64,000 bases of DNA from Atriophallophorus winterbourni. Its lineage: Eukaryota; Platyhelminthes; Trematoda; Plagiorchiida; Microphallidae. Every line of letters begins with the position of its first letter. Position 1 is the first letter of the stretch. The notes below the pieces were generated by a model, which was not told the origin of the DNA, did no database searches, and saw nothing but the letters and a program-made list of their open reading frames with translations. Both the position numbers and the translations under genes were made by a program. The stretch lies in assembly GCA_013407085.1 (NCBI GenBank), contig JACCGJ010014860.1, forward strand, positions 56,839 through 120,838, given 5' to 3'. Below, one piece after another: positions 54,136 to 64,000 of this stretch.

Positions 54136-55309
54136 CGAATTTGATGATGTGCACACATTCCTTGCAATTTGGTTTTATTTCTATTGTGCTTTTCGTACGG
54201 GTAAGCTTAGTTGCTCGATATGAAACAAAACTTACGCAGCAACTACCATAGAAGTCTAAGTTCAAGACGATTTGCATTATTTATACTAATTCGCTGTAAG
54301 TTCTAGAAATGGGTTATTGTTAAAATGTTCAATCGAGTGCTGGTAGCCAAGCAAGTTTTATGTTTGTTGCTATAGCTCGGAACGATGAATTATATTGACA
54401 ATTACTTGGTTACGTAAAACCAACGTTCGTGTTTTGTGCTTAGAAGAGATGAAGCCCATTCGAAAAATAGGAAGATTTTAGGTGGGAAACTGTGCAATCT
54501 ATTATTTAATGTAACGTGGTCAGAACGTGGTCAGAATACTTAAATTTGATATTTTAATGAAGCAATCGACCAGTGTGTGAAACCAGACTGTACATTATAC
54601 TATTCAGTTAAAGTATACCCTGGGATTTCTACGTATTTAATTTACATCCATTTTCGCAAACATTCTGCGCAATTTAACGAACTCTCGGTGCTTCGGAACT
54701 ATTCATCCTGGTATACTTCAGTTTGTAGTTACAAGGTTAAACCATCACTTATTTTATTTAAACAATTTAAAATTGTTCCGAATGAATGAGACTTTTTTCT
54801 TCTCAACTTGATAATGTTTTCATTGTTCTGAGACCCCCACAGGATAAATTATTCCAAGTTCGAACTTCTAGCAACATCCGAAATCATGTCTGCACGTATG
54901 AAATACCGCACTCCGAACAGAACTGTCACGGTTATTTTTATTCAATACGTGTGATTTGTTTGAAATTCCCTAAATGCCGATTAAGTAAACTGAAACGGTG
55001 TAGCTATATTTAAATCATGACTTGACGACTACATGACAGTTGACTCTGATTTGTCGCAAGCTATTAACAAACAATCCGTTCATCTTATTTATACGTGTAG
55101 ATACATTTATATCTATATTACGACTCTGTGGTTATTGTAAAGTTAGTTGCTTTTTCACTCATAAATCTTCTTCTGTTTGTTGTATTATTTTTGTATCTGT
55201 ATTTTCCACAATGATATATCAATGCGAAAATGAAACTAATCTAAATATGGTGTGGCAATTGATCAACAATAGCCTCAAGCTTACAACAACAGATTTAGAA
55301 TGTAAAGGC

Positions 55310-55640
55310 TCATTCGTATGCATTTCCATCACACACACACGTCATGACGGGTTCCGAGCTGTTTGCACTCATCAGGTAGGCACAGTAGGATCAGGATCCG
55401 CATGCGCTTGAAACAGTGGAAGAATGGTATAAAAGAACCGAACATTATTGAACTTTTATGCCACTGTTGGATAAGTTTGGTACGACCAACCGCTCCAATC
55501 GCACGAGAACACACTCATGTAGACAGGGTTTGAACCTGATCCTACTGTCCCTACCTGATGAGTGCAAACAGCACGAACCCGTTCTTGGGGTGGGTGGGTG
55601 TGTTTGATGGAAATGTATGCAAATGAGAATTTAATTTTAT
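55310..55640 (+). repeat. Dispersed palindromic repeat, copy d, two arms
   Basis: The left arm (about 55315-55425) has GCATTTCCATCACACACACA, GCTGTTTGCACTCATCAGG and GATCAGGATCCGCATGCGC. The right arm (about 55515-55635) repeats these blocks as their reverse complement. The centre has GTTTGGTACGACCAACC. The whole can fold back on itself. Confidence 0.7.
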
Positions 55641-55794
55641 CCTGTTTGTGATGTCGAACGGTAATTATGATGTACGTAAGCACCAATCAGCACAAAACGT
55701 AATTTATAGATTATTAATTATGTTGGCAGATAATTGATGTTTTTTAATGTTTGTTTGAAGTGATTCATAGCGAGGCCACCAAATGCCATTTAAA

Positions 55795-55885
55795 CCTTAA
55801 ATCCTTATTGGCATACATTTCCATCACCAACACACGCACCCCACGACCGCGCTGTTCGCACGCATCAGGCAGGACCATTAAGACT
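55795..55885 (+). repeat. Dispersed palindromic repeat, copy e, single arm
   Basis: Contains CATACATTTCCATCACCAAC, CGCTGTTCGCACGCATCAGG and GCAGGACCATTAAGACTATG, equivalent to one arm of copy d. Confidence 0.55.
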
Positions 55886-55960
55886 ATGTTCAAGGTGCTG
55901 TGTTTCATTGCAGCCAAGCAAAAGAACAATGATTCTATGCGGCGTAAAAATTCAATATAG

Positions 55961-58378
55961 CGTTTAATGCTAGCACCTTCTCCAATTAAAATAAGAAAAA
56001 ATGCTTGCGAGAAGAGTAACGCCCGGCTAATTAAACACTTTTAAGTAATGCAATGCTGATTAAATTATAGGTTATCGCAATGAAAATAGTTGATTTTATT
56101 CTGATTAACCGGTGCCTTATCCCCTGTTCAAACACAGTGCAAAGGCGAGTACGTGCGTGCCTGAGAGCCATTTAGAAGTTCACGACTTAACCAGGGATGG
56201 TGTATAAGAAGCTTAGAACTGACGTACCCATAGGGAACCTAGATTAAGACAGCCATCTACCAAGTGAATATTAACAGCAAATCTACGACATTTTCTTCTT
56301 CCAGTTCAATTAGTAAGAAAAGGTGTTAGCTGAGCATTACAGACTTACAAAACAACAGTTCATATTTCCAGTCACTAATGTGTTAATGACGAATATATTT
56401 ATGTAGGTAAAATTATGACAAAACACGTCATTTTTCACAATACAAATTTACAGTGATCTTTCGCTTACCGCAGTTGTTACGTTCCATACACCACTTGCGA
56501 TAACGGAAAATTCACGAAATAGAGATCGGATAGTGTACAGTAATGTCGTAAGTATTCATACACTATATTAAGGCTTATTGACCTTCCCACAGTCATATAC
56601 ACCACATAAAATTCTTCCATTCCCTAAATTGACAAACCCACCCTGTTTTATTCATGAACAGTGCGGTACGTTACTCTATTGTACATAAATTTATACATCT
56701 TGTACAATCATGTACTACAGGGTAACATTGTCAGAATAATTAATAGTATATTTATTTTATTCTATTTTTATATTTTCCCTCAATTGACTTTCAAAGAAAA
56801 CCCACGATAGACTGAATCCGGAGAAACTGAAGCGCGATAAAACGCATGGGTGGGTGATTTCATTTTATCAATGGCGGGTTATGTGCAGGAATTTCGTCAA
56901 TATTTCCTCTGATTTAATATACACGTATGTTCATCGTTTTGTAAGAAAACTCAAACCAAATGTTCAGGTTTAACTCATTGTTAGATTTCACCAGTTCACG
57001 ATGCATACGACACCTTAGCATGGAAAATCAATCCGGTTTATTGATTGCATTGTGAACGATCGTACGTGAGAGTATGTTGACCAGATGTGCAGAAGAAATT
57101 ATTGGAAGCTAAACTTTATTGCATCAGCCTACGCCTGTACATACGAACGATGTCCACGGGCTATACTGGATGATAGTTAAGCAAACGAGTAGATAGCCAT
57201 GAATAAAGCTCATATCCAGGCAATAAAGCCGGAAAATTCTTTAAAAGAAGGTACGTTGACATAGGTGAAAAATAGGATTCATTGTTTCCAAAACCTTATA
57301 CTGTTATATCGGCCGTACGAAAGTTTATCTGTCTTTAATTTTGCGATTTGGTTCATCACACATAGTTAATTAAATCAAAATGTATTGTTTGACATTTTTA
57401 ACCACCTAATACAAATGAATAATTGATGGATTTTTTTAAAATTTTGTGATGTTATTCAATTACTGCTGTTAACTTTTGTAACGATAGAGACGATCGGTCA
57501 AAGTCGATACATGATTGCAATTGTTGGCAAGGCAACGTTCCTAAAAATCTATTCAAATATTTGATAACGTAGGGAACGTATCATAACGTACTAAATTGTG
57601 AACAGCATTTTCTCTGCAAAGAACGTTATTTTAGATCAACAAATAACCGGAGAATCTTGTGTGAATACGTTTTCATTAAATTACCAGATTTATTATAAAC
57701 TGAATTTTTTAGGCATAGATTAGTCCACATACGAATAAAAATCAAAATAATACTATAGAAGTATGATATAATGCCTTACTTTGCAATTGTATTGTGTTGT
57801 TCATATGCCCACATGCATATCAATTTTGCAGATTTAATTTAGCCGCGACGTTTCTTTTTAAATGACATTGCGCACACAACGCGCGTCTACCGCACACGTC
57901 TATAGTGATCGTGCCCCATTGGTCAAATTATTCATCTAATCGGTGAGAAGTTTTGTCCACATCGATCAATCAGTGCGCGGCGTGCGTTATTTACACTTTT
58001 GCCTCCTGTAGAAACCCGAGAGAGCACATCAACCAATCAGGTGATGCGTGTGTATGTTCGAACTGATTTACTACAGAAACCCGAGAAGTTAAGGGTAGAC
58101 ATTACGTGCGGCGTATGTATTTCTGTCAGCCAATAAGAATTGTCAGTCGTACGAGTAAAATTTGAGTGTTATCAGGCGTGAAGGTTTTCCTCGTCTCATG
58201 AATAAATGAAATGTTTCGTTTTTTATCAAAAACACGTTAAACATATAAGATTGACAGGCATACAGTTGATTCCCAATGTGAAACAAACAAGCTATCGCAT
58301 AGATAGCAATTTTTCTAGATGACCTAAAGAGATAGTGAACAACCAAGCTTCTTTTCCAGAGCTTAGAACATATATATA
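55961..58378 (+). other. Intergenic, nothing coding recognised
   Basis: A 2.4-kb AT-rich stretch without gene or LINE remnant. At 57890-58140 there are three CCAAT-type pentamers (ATTGG at 57918, CCAAT at 58033 and 58131) and a repeated TACAGAAACCCGAGA-like string at about 58006 and 58072; promoter function is not supported otherwise. Confidence 0.4.
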
Positions 58379-58820
58379 TACAGTGGAACCCACTTACAAC
58401 GAACTCGCTTACAACGAATTCCCGCTTATAACGAACCACCATGATTTCCCAAATAAATTCCCTATCTGCAAGCTTATTTGAAACATGCGTACAACGAACT
58501 GTTCGTTACGAATCTCGCTTATTACGAACACCGTACACTTTCCCGACAGCTATGTTTGTTCAATAAAGTACATGCATACAACGAACTCGCTTTATCTTAC
58601 CTTTAACCCACAATGCTCCGTCAAGAGTGGCCTGCAGTTCGTTAAGAATAGAATTGACACACAGCTTGGCGAGACACAGGCAGCCTGGCCTACAGTGTGC
58701 TAACTGACTCGCACGCACGCACAAGAAAATCACGTGAATTCTCTGTGATTGGTTATCACAGACTCATGACAAATTGCAATCACTCAGACAGACACTTCAT
58801 TCCCTGCTTACAGTTACACA

Positions 58821-59071
58821 ATGGCTGACAGACAACGAAAACGAGAGCAGTTTAGCCTAGAGAAAAAAGGGAAGTTTTAGCTGAAGTGGAGAATGGCCAA
58901 ATGACAAAATCTGAAATTGCTAAAAAATATGGCATAGCAAAATCAACGCTGTCCACTTTCCTGCAACAGAAGAAGCAACTCTCTGAAACAACATTCATGC
59001 CAGAAAGAAAGCGACAGCGAGCTGGCAAGCACGATTTGCTGGATGAAGCCGTACTGACATGGTTCAAGCAG
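58821..59071 (+). pseudogene. Tigger-type transposase exon 1, CENP-B-like DNA-binding part
   Basis: The ATG at 58820/58821 starts MADRQRKREQFSLEKK. A one-base loss in an A-run (six instead of seven A at about 58862-58868) shifts the frame, after which EVENGQMTKSEIAKKYGIAK continues, the helix-turn-helix that binds the termini. The exon ends ACATGGTTCAAGCAG before GTACGG. Apart from the indel the exon is clean. Confidence 0.8.
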
Positions 59072-59241
59072 GTACGGTAATAAATTTTCACACTTGAATT
59101 GTATTATAAAGAATAAATTTATTGCCTTCCATATCCTTAACAAAAAGGAAACATAAAAAATAAATCCATCAAATAAAACCGAAACGAAAAAAAATTATTC
59201 TTGCAAACACTAAATAGGCCTACCTTGTTTTGTTGTTGCAG

Positions 59242-60486
59242 GCTCGTGCCCAGAACGCTCCTATCAGCGGTCCGATCCTACTGATGAAGGCACAGCAGAT
59301 TGCGACTGAACTAAGAATGGACAACTGCAGTCCAACGAACGGATGGCTTGATCGCTTCAAGAGGCGAAAAGGGATAGTCTACAAGGCCATCGTCGGTGAC
59401 AGTGCCAATGTCATCACTGATCTGACAGACGACTGGCTCAAAACGAAGCTCCCGGAAATTCTGGCCACCTACGAACCGCAAGACATTTACAATTGCGATG
59501 AGACGGGATTGTTCTACAGATGCTTGCCGAACAAGACACTATCCCTGAAAGGCGAGCGATGCAGCGGAGGCAAACAGTCCAAAGAAAGACTTACAGTCAT
59601 GATCTGTGCCAACATGACTGGCACTGACAAAGTGCCGCTACTCGTGATTGGGAAGTTTGAGCGACCACGGTGTTTCAGTGGTATCAAAACTCTGCCATGC
59701 TTCTACAAAGCCAACAAAAAGGCGTGGATGACATCGCAGATTTTCGAGGAGTATGTTCGAAAGTTTGATCATCGCATTACAATGGAGAAAAGAAAGGTTG
59801 TCCTCCTGATAGACAATGCCCCTGCACATGGGAAGATCACAGGACTGAAATCGGTTAGGATTTGTTGTCTTCCTCCCAACACCACTTCAGTTCTCCAGCC
59901 ATGCGATTAGCGGATAATTCAGAACTTCAAGGTGAACTACCGACAGGCTGTGACTCACCGATACCTACTCCACATTGCCCAAGAAAAAAGCGACGAATTT
60001 AAGCTCAACGTGCTAGATGCCATGTTCATCGCTAGAACCGCCTGGAAAAACGTGTCGGAGGACACAATAGCGAATTGTTTCCGACACGCTTCCACATCAG
60101 TCTTGGATACTTCCACCCCAGTGCTCGAAAATCCAGGAGAATGGCTCTCTGATGTTCATTTCGAGGAGTACGTGAATTTCGACAATGACATTCAAACCTC
60201 TGGTGATCAAAATGTGTCAGAAATTGTCCAAGATTTGTTGCAGTCTCAGTCTGATACAACTGATGGAACAGCCGCAGTGCCATTGTCGGACGAAGACAGT
60301 GACACAGAAGTCGTAGCTCCGTCAGTGAAAGATGCCAGGAGTGCTCTTGATCTCTGCAGAAGATTTTTCAGGATAGAAGGAAAAGACGTCGAAAGAGAAC
60401 TTGAATTTGTGGAGAGAGAGATCGAGGCAGTGGCGAAGTCAAAACTTCAACAAAAAAGTATCGCCAGCTACTTCAGGAAAACGTGA
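59242..60486 (+). pseudogene. Tigger-type transposase exon 2, DDE domain
   Basis: After an intron of 170 bp (GT 59072, TTGTTGTTGCAG to 59241) the frame continues ARAQNAPISGPILL. DNA-binding residues TNGWLDRFKRRKG precede the DDE core: YNCDETGLFY (first Asp), VVLLIDNAPAHG (second Asp) and PPNTTSVLQPCD (third Asp). A TAG directly after the last Asp replaces the usual Gln in LQPxDQG; the frame then stays open to KSIASYFRKT. The two lesions mean that it is dead now, but decay is slight. Confidence 0.9.
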
Positions 60487-60807
60487 GATTGGACTGTCAG
60501 TGTGTTTGCAAGATGATTTTACTACTTCGTTTTATAATAAATTTACTATTAATAACATGAACTTGGATTTAATGTTGTGATCTGTGTGCTGTGGCATTAT
60601 CTAATCATCAAATGGATTACACGCATGCAGAAAGACACGAAGGTAAGGTCATCGTTAGAAGTTGGTAATACCCCACATAAACGAATCCCTTGCAGTGGTT
60701 TTGGTTTTGATGCATGTGTGGCAAGCATTTGTTTTTAAACACAGCTTGACGCTTTTACGCGCCCAATGTTTAGGGATATGTTTGCATTCGACGAGTAATA
60801 AGTACCA

Positions 60808-61485
60808 ATTCAAATCACAAAGTGATTCTTGGTCACAGCACTCAAGGCGCTTGTGGATGACCAAAGTAATGTGCTGCTCACATCCCCATTCCTTACACAA
60901 CACTACCGGTTTCTGGCTGTTTGCCGTCGTCGGGTGGAGACAGTAAGATCAGGTTCAGTGAGCCTTGAAACAGTGGACTAAAGGTAAACAAGATTATACT
61001 TGTATGCCAACTGTTTCAAGGCTCACTGAACCTGATCTTACTGTCTCCACCTGACGACGGCAAACAGCCAGAAACCGGTAGTGGTGTGTAAGGGATGGGG
61101 ATGTGAGCAACACATTACTTTGGTCATCCACAAGCGCCTTGAGTGCTTTGACCAAGAATCACTTTGTGATTCTGTGTCTGAACATCGTGGTTCGTTGTAC
61201 GAACCCTATATAACAGTTGGCATACAAGTATAATCTTGTTTACCTTTAATCCACTGTTTCAAGGCTCACTGAACCTGATCTTACTGTCTCCACCTGACGA
61301 CGGCAAACAGCCAGAAACCGGTAGTGGTGTGTAAGGGATGGGGATGTGAGCAGCACATTACTTTGGTCATCCACAAGCGCCTTGAGTGCTTTGACCAAGA
61401 ATCACTTTGTGATTCTGTGTCTGAACATCGTGGTTCGTTGTACAAACCCTATATAACAGTTGGCATACAAGTATAATCTTGTTTA
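60808..61485 (+). repeat. Long palindrome joined to a direct tandem copy
   Basis: About 60813-60976 is the reverse complement of 61012-61175, separated by about 35 bp; the right arm with its tail (61012-61254) is then repeated directly at 61255-61485 (period 243 bp). Shared blocks include CTCACTGAACCTGATCTTAC, CTGACGACGGCAAACAGCC and GGTTCGTTGTACGAACC. The block TTGAAACAGTGGA links it to the dispersed family at 55310. Arms differ by very few bases, so the structure is recent or homogenised. Confidence 0.9.
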
Positions 61486-62783
61486 CCAATTCAAATCATT
61501 TACACGACTAACATAGTGTACTTATAACTTGGCATCGTGAGATTACATAGTTAATTACTTTCACAGCCATTATTGTGGAATCTTGATAAAATTATTAAAA
61601 ATAACCTATTTTATGAGCGGGTTAGTCATTCTTTTGTTCATTGTGAATGAACTCATGAAAAAGAAAAACGACAGAAAAACAAATTACTAATCGTTGATTA
61701 TACTGCTTGACCTTTTAGAAAAATGCTGTTGTTCTACCTGAAATTGGCAAGAAGGTGATAACGCAGTACATTTTTAGACGTAAATTTGTTATTGACGCCC
61801 ACGGAAACTCATAACTAATCCGAGAACTACGTGCTGAACAAACAGGTCATTTCTAGAAAACTAGAGTTACTTGATGTCTGCGGGATTTATTCTTCTTCTC
61901 ACGTTGTACCTGCGTTAAAATAGTTGCAATTTTATCCAGTAATTTATGAAAAAAAAGAATTATGCTGGATAAACGCAAAACGATTAGCAATAGAAATGAA
62001 TGTTCAAATAAAATTTAAACGAAATATTATTTAGATCAGTATCAATGAGGTTAAAAGATGAGTGAAACTAAGACCAAGTCTGAAATGGAGTGGGGAAATG
62101 AATGTCGGAAATGAATGTTTGGATATATTTTTTATTCCAGGTGCATTTCAATCGGGAACAATAAAGATTGTGTGTAAGTGCGTTCAAGTCAGTATTATTC
62201 ACTTGAAATTAAAACTTTTTCTGAAGAGAATTTCTTTAGGTGAGATAGCAATTTCTGTTTGTAAACATTTCCACAATAAGCATACACGGACTGCATAAAA
62301 GCATCGACGAAATTTTTGTCGGACATGTGATATTGAATTAGTCCTATTAGAGAGGTGTTCCTTTTGACTAGAACCAAATTTTAATGAAAGGCCTGTCTAG
62401 ATTGGACGCGAATAATTAAATGTTTCTAGGATAATGCTTTGCGTTGAAGAACCACCCACAAGCGTATTACAAGCTCGTGCAGAATGCGAATATTTTAGCC
62501 GATCAAGATCCGTATGCTCATTTCTTTATATAGCAAACCATCACCGACACGTTATTAATTTGATCCATCTGTGTGCTAAGAAAATATTTGGAGATGATTG
62601 ACTCATTCAAAAGGGATCCTTGATTCTTAATTGTTAACCAACATAAGTCGGAATCGAATCTTTCGAAAACTATCTAACGTACTCGAGCTGTCGTGAACCA
62701 AATAACTATAACAAAAGAATAGGTCGTTTCTGAATTGGAAATTTTGTTATTTTGTAATTTGTGATCTTCTAATCTCTGAGGAT

Positions 62784-62787
<4 letters not shown>
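61486..62787 (+). other. Intergenic, nothing recognised
   Basis: No ORF with a recognisable motif, no repeat family. Ends at an (AT)n run. Confidence 0.5.

Positions 62788-62827
<40 letters not shown>
62788..62827 (+). repeat. (AT)n microsatellite
   Basis: About 20 AT units, directly before a LINE remnant. Confidence 0.95.
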
Positions 62828-62830
<3 letters not shown>

Positions 62831-62831
62831 A

Positions 62832-63525
62832 GATGGGCTCTGAAACTGTGAACCTGGAACGTTGTTTATGTGCGCTGTGGATTTTCTGACGACGTCTGAA
62901 TCCTTATAGACGTAAGAAAAATATAAGTCATAAACTACGATGATCTTCTAGTGACTAGAGTTGTGTTTGTCGTGCGAAACACAACAAATCAGCATGGCTA
63001 TTCGGACGCTAAATCTCGAAAGCATCAACCGTACAATTACATTAGTCAATGTTTGTGCGCGGACGCTCTCTGTGACACCTGCTGAAAATGACGCTTTTAT
63101 AGTAACTCCTTACTATAGACGTGAAAAACTTGCTAATGAAAAATAATGCTTAGGTATTGGGTGAATTCAAAGCCATAATTTCGATGCAGATCACGAATCC
63201 AGTCCAAAATCTCCGGTGATGTTCGGAGTAAATCGAACATACGATAATGTATTTCGAGATTTAGCACGGTGTACCCAGTTCAGTCTTTGTGTCACAATCT
63301 TAATTTTTTCGAACAATTTTCCTTTGAAATATCCTAGTTCTAACCATTTGCATTAGTGATTTTTCCCTGTTAGGCTCAATAATATAAGAAGCGTTTTGCT
63401 CACCAAATCAAATGCATTCGCAGTGTGCGAATGGTTTGTGCAAAATAAAGCTTCATCATACTAGATTCCGACGCGATGAATCGAATTAAAAGTCAAAAAT
63501 AGAAGATACACTAACATGTTTGCGC
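62832..63525 (+). pseudogene. Decayed endonuclease part of the 32.6-kb LINE family
   Basis: Nucleotide similarity to 33440-34280 is clear in order: AAACTGTGAACCTGGAACG, GGATTTTCTGACGACGTCT, ITLVNVCARTLSVTPAENDA, VLGEFKA (GDFNA changed) and a CTQFSLCV-like stretch, ending near 63525. Many indels; an older copy than the one at 53.2 kb. Confidence 0.75.
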
Positions 63526-63733
63526 TTGAAGGTATCCTCGATTCTCAATTGTTTACTAACATGATGCATAAATAATTGTTTCACGAAATATCCAACCAAT
63601 TCCTATACGGATCGAGCTGTCGTGAAACAATGTTAGATTACCCAATTTGAAATAAAAGTTTCAAATATTGTTTGAATGTGTTGAAGAACATTCCCTTGTA
63701 GACAAATATAGTTTACGCGATTATATACACGTT

Positions 63734-63960
63734 TCAGCAAAGCCATAAGATTTTATTCTTCGGGGAACATTCACGAACACCGTACTCCATGACTGACTTG
63801 ATATAGGTGGTATTTATACGTTGGAGTACGTGTTGTGTGAAACTTCCGAAGATCTTGCTGAGCAATGCTAATGTTCTCCAGGACGTTATGCATAACAAAG
63901 AACACTGCCGTGAAGACTTCAAGTTAGTTCTAATCCACACTCTCTATCGTAACCCGTGAA
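63734..63960 (-). pseudogene. CR1-like RT thumb fragment
   Basis: The minus strand reads LALLSKIFGSFTQHVLQRIN and YIKSVMEYGVRECSPKN, matching VFALLRRIFGRFTNHTGPRM and YLRPAMEYADQAW of the remnant at 15712-17047. Same subfamily, opposite strand. Short and truncated on both sides. Confidence 0.7.
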
Positions 63961-64000
63961 GGTTACTGGAATGCCAGAGATTATGTGAACTATAATGATT

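Larger units (their letters stand above)
58381..60490 (+). mobile_element. pogo/Tigger-type DNA transposon, 3' terminus missing
   Basis: The 5' inverted terminus starts CAGTGGAACCCACTTACAAC right after a TA dinucleotide (58379-58380) and continues with repeated ACAACGAACTCGCT-type motifs to about 58600. This matches Tigger-like ends and TA target choice. The transposase gene follows. I found no reverse-complement terminus within 60490-60660, so the right end is truncated or diverged. Confidence 0.85.

Noticed and set aside
54577..55411. Three adjacent plus-strand ORFs that might form a gene
   Set aside because: No splice sites linking them, no recognisable domain, and the last overlaps a repeat arm.
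63000..63146. Short ORF that looks like a gene start near the right edge
   Set aside because: It is a piece of a decayed endonuclease from the LINE family at 32.6 kb.

Overview
This is a eukaryotic, AT-rich window in which transposable elements outweigh host genes. The mix of CR1-like LINEs with PHD-type ORF1 proteins, RTE/SR2-like reverse transcriptase fragments, a pogo/Tigger transposon and a divergent BK-type potassium channel with small introns suggests a flatworm, most likely a trematode with a large genome. The organism assignment is inference. No tRNA, rRNA or CRISPR feature was recognised.

1-14.6 kb is a minus-strand pile-up of related CR1-like LINE copies lying head to tail: 1-1736, 1737-5369, a 5' end at 5998-6765, 6888-7861, 7862-9050, 9055-13013 and 13014-14640. 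An RTE/SR2-like fragment (5370-5997) breaks the series. Several copies share a small hairpin near the start of ORF1, and one 5' end carries two 318-bp tandem units.

15.2-28 kb holds a Ty3/gypsy pol remnant (minus) and a CR1-like RT remnant (plus). These are followed by a tandem LTR structure, LTR - internal - LTR - internal - LTR, whose only ORF is a gag-like protein. A 4.7-kb CR1-like element sits exactly at the second LTR/internal junction. A 1.5-kb foldback-like transposon with minisatellite inverted termini and an 8-bp target duplication sits inside the second gag-like ORF.

28-32.6 kb contains decayed LINE fragments and one unidentified, apparently intronless pseudogene (minus, 29127-30078). 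32600-36660 is a complete APE-type LINE with an intact 1079-codon ORF and a perfect 10-bp target-site duplication; it is the youngest-looking mobile element here.

38.4-47.3 kb is the one clear host gene. It is a four-exon minus-strand gene for a Slo1/BK (KCNMA1-like) channel of 1241 residues with S0-S6, a TVGYGD filter, RCK1 and RCK2. All introns have GT/AG boundaries and consistent phase. The calcium bowl is almost entirely without its acidic residues, and two RCK1 calcium-site residues are also replaced, so gating probably differs from textbook BK.

47.3-64 kb is mostly non-coding: a decayed CR1-like LINE (49.2-50.7 kb), a hAT terminus (52.8 kb), an internally deleted copy of the LINE at 32.6 kb, members of a palindromic dispersed repeat, a pogo/Tigger transposon with an intron-containing transposase (58381-60490), a palindrome plus tandem duplication (60.8-61.5 kb), and two more LINE remnants at the right edge.
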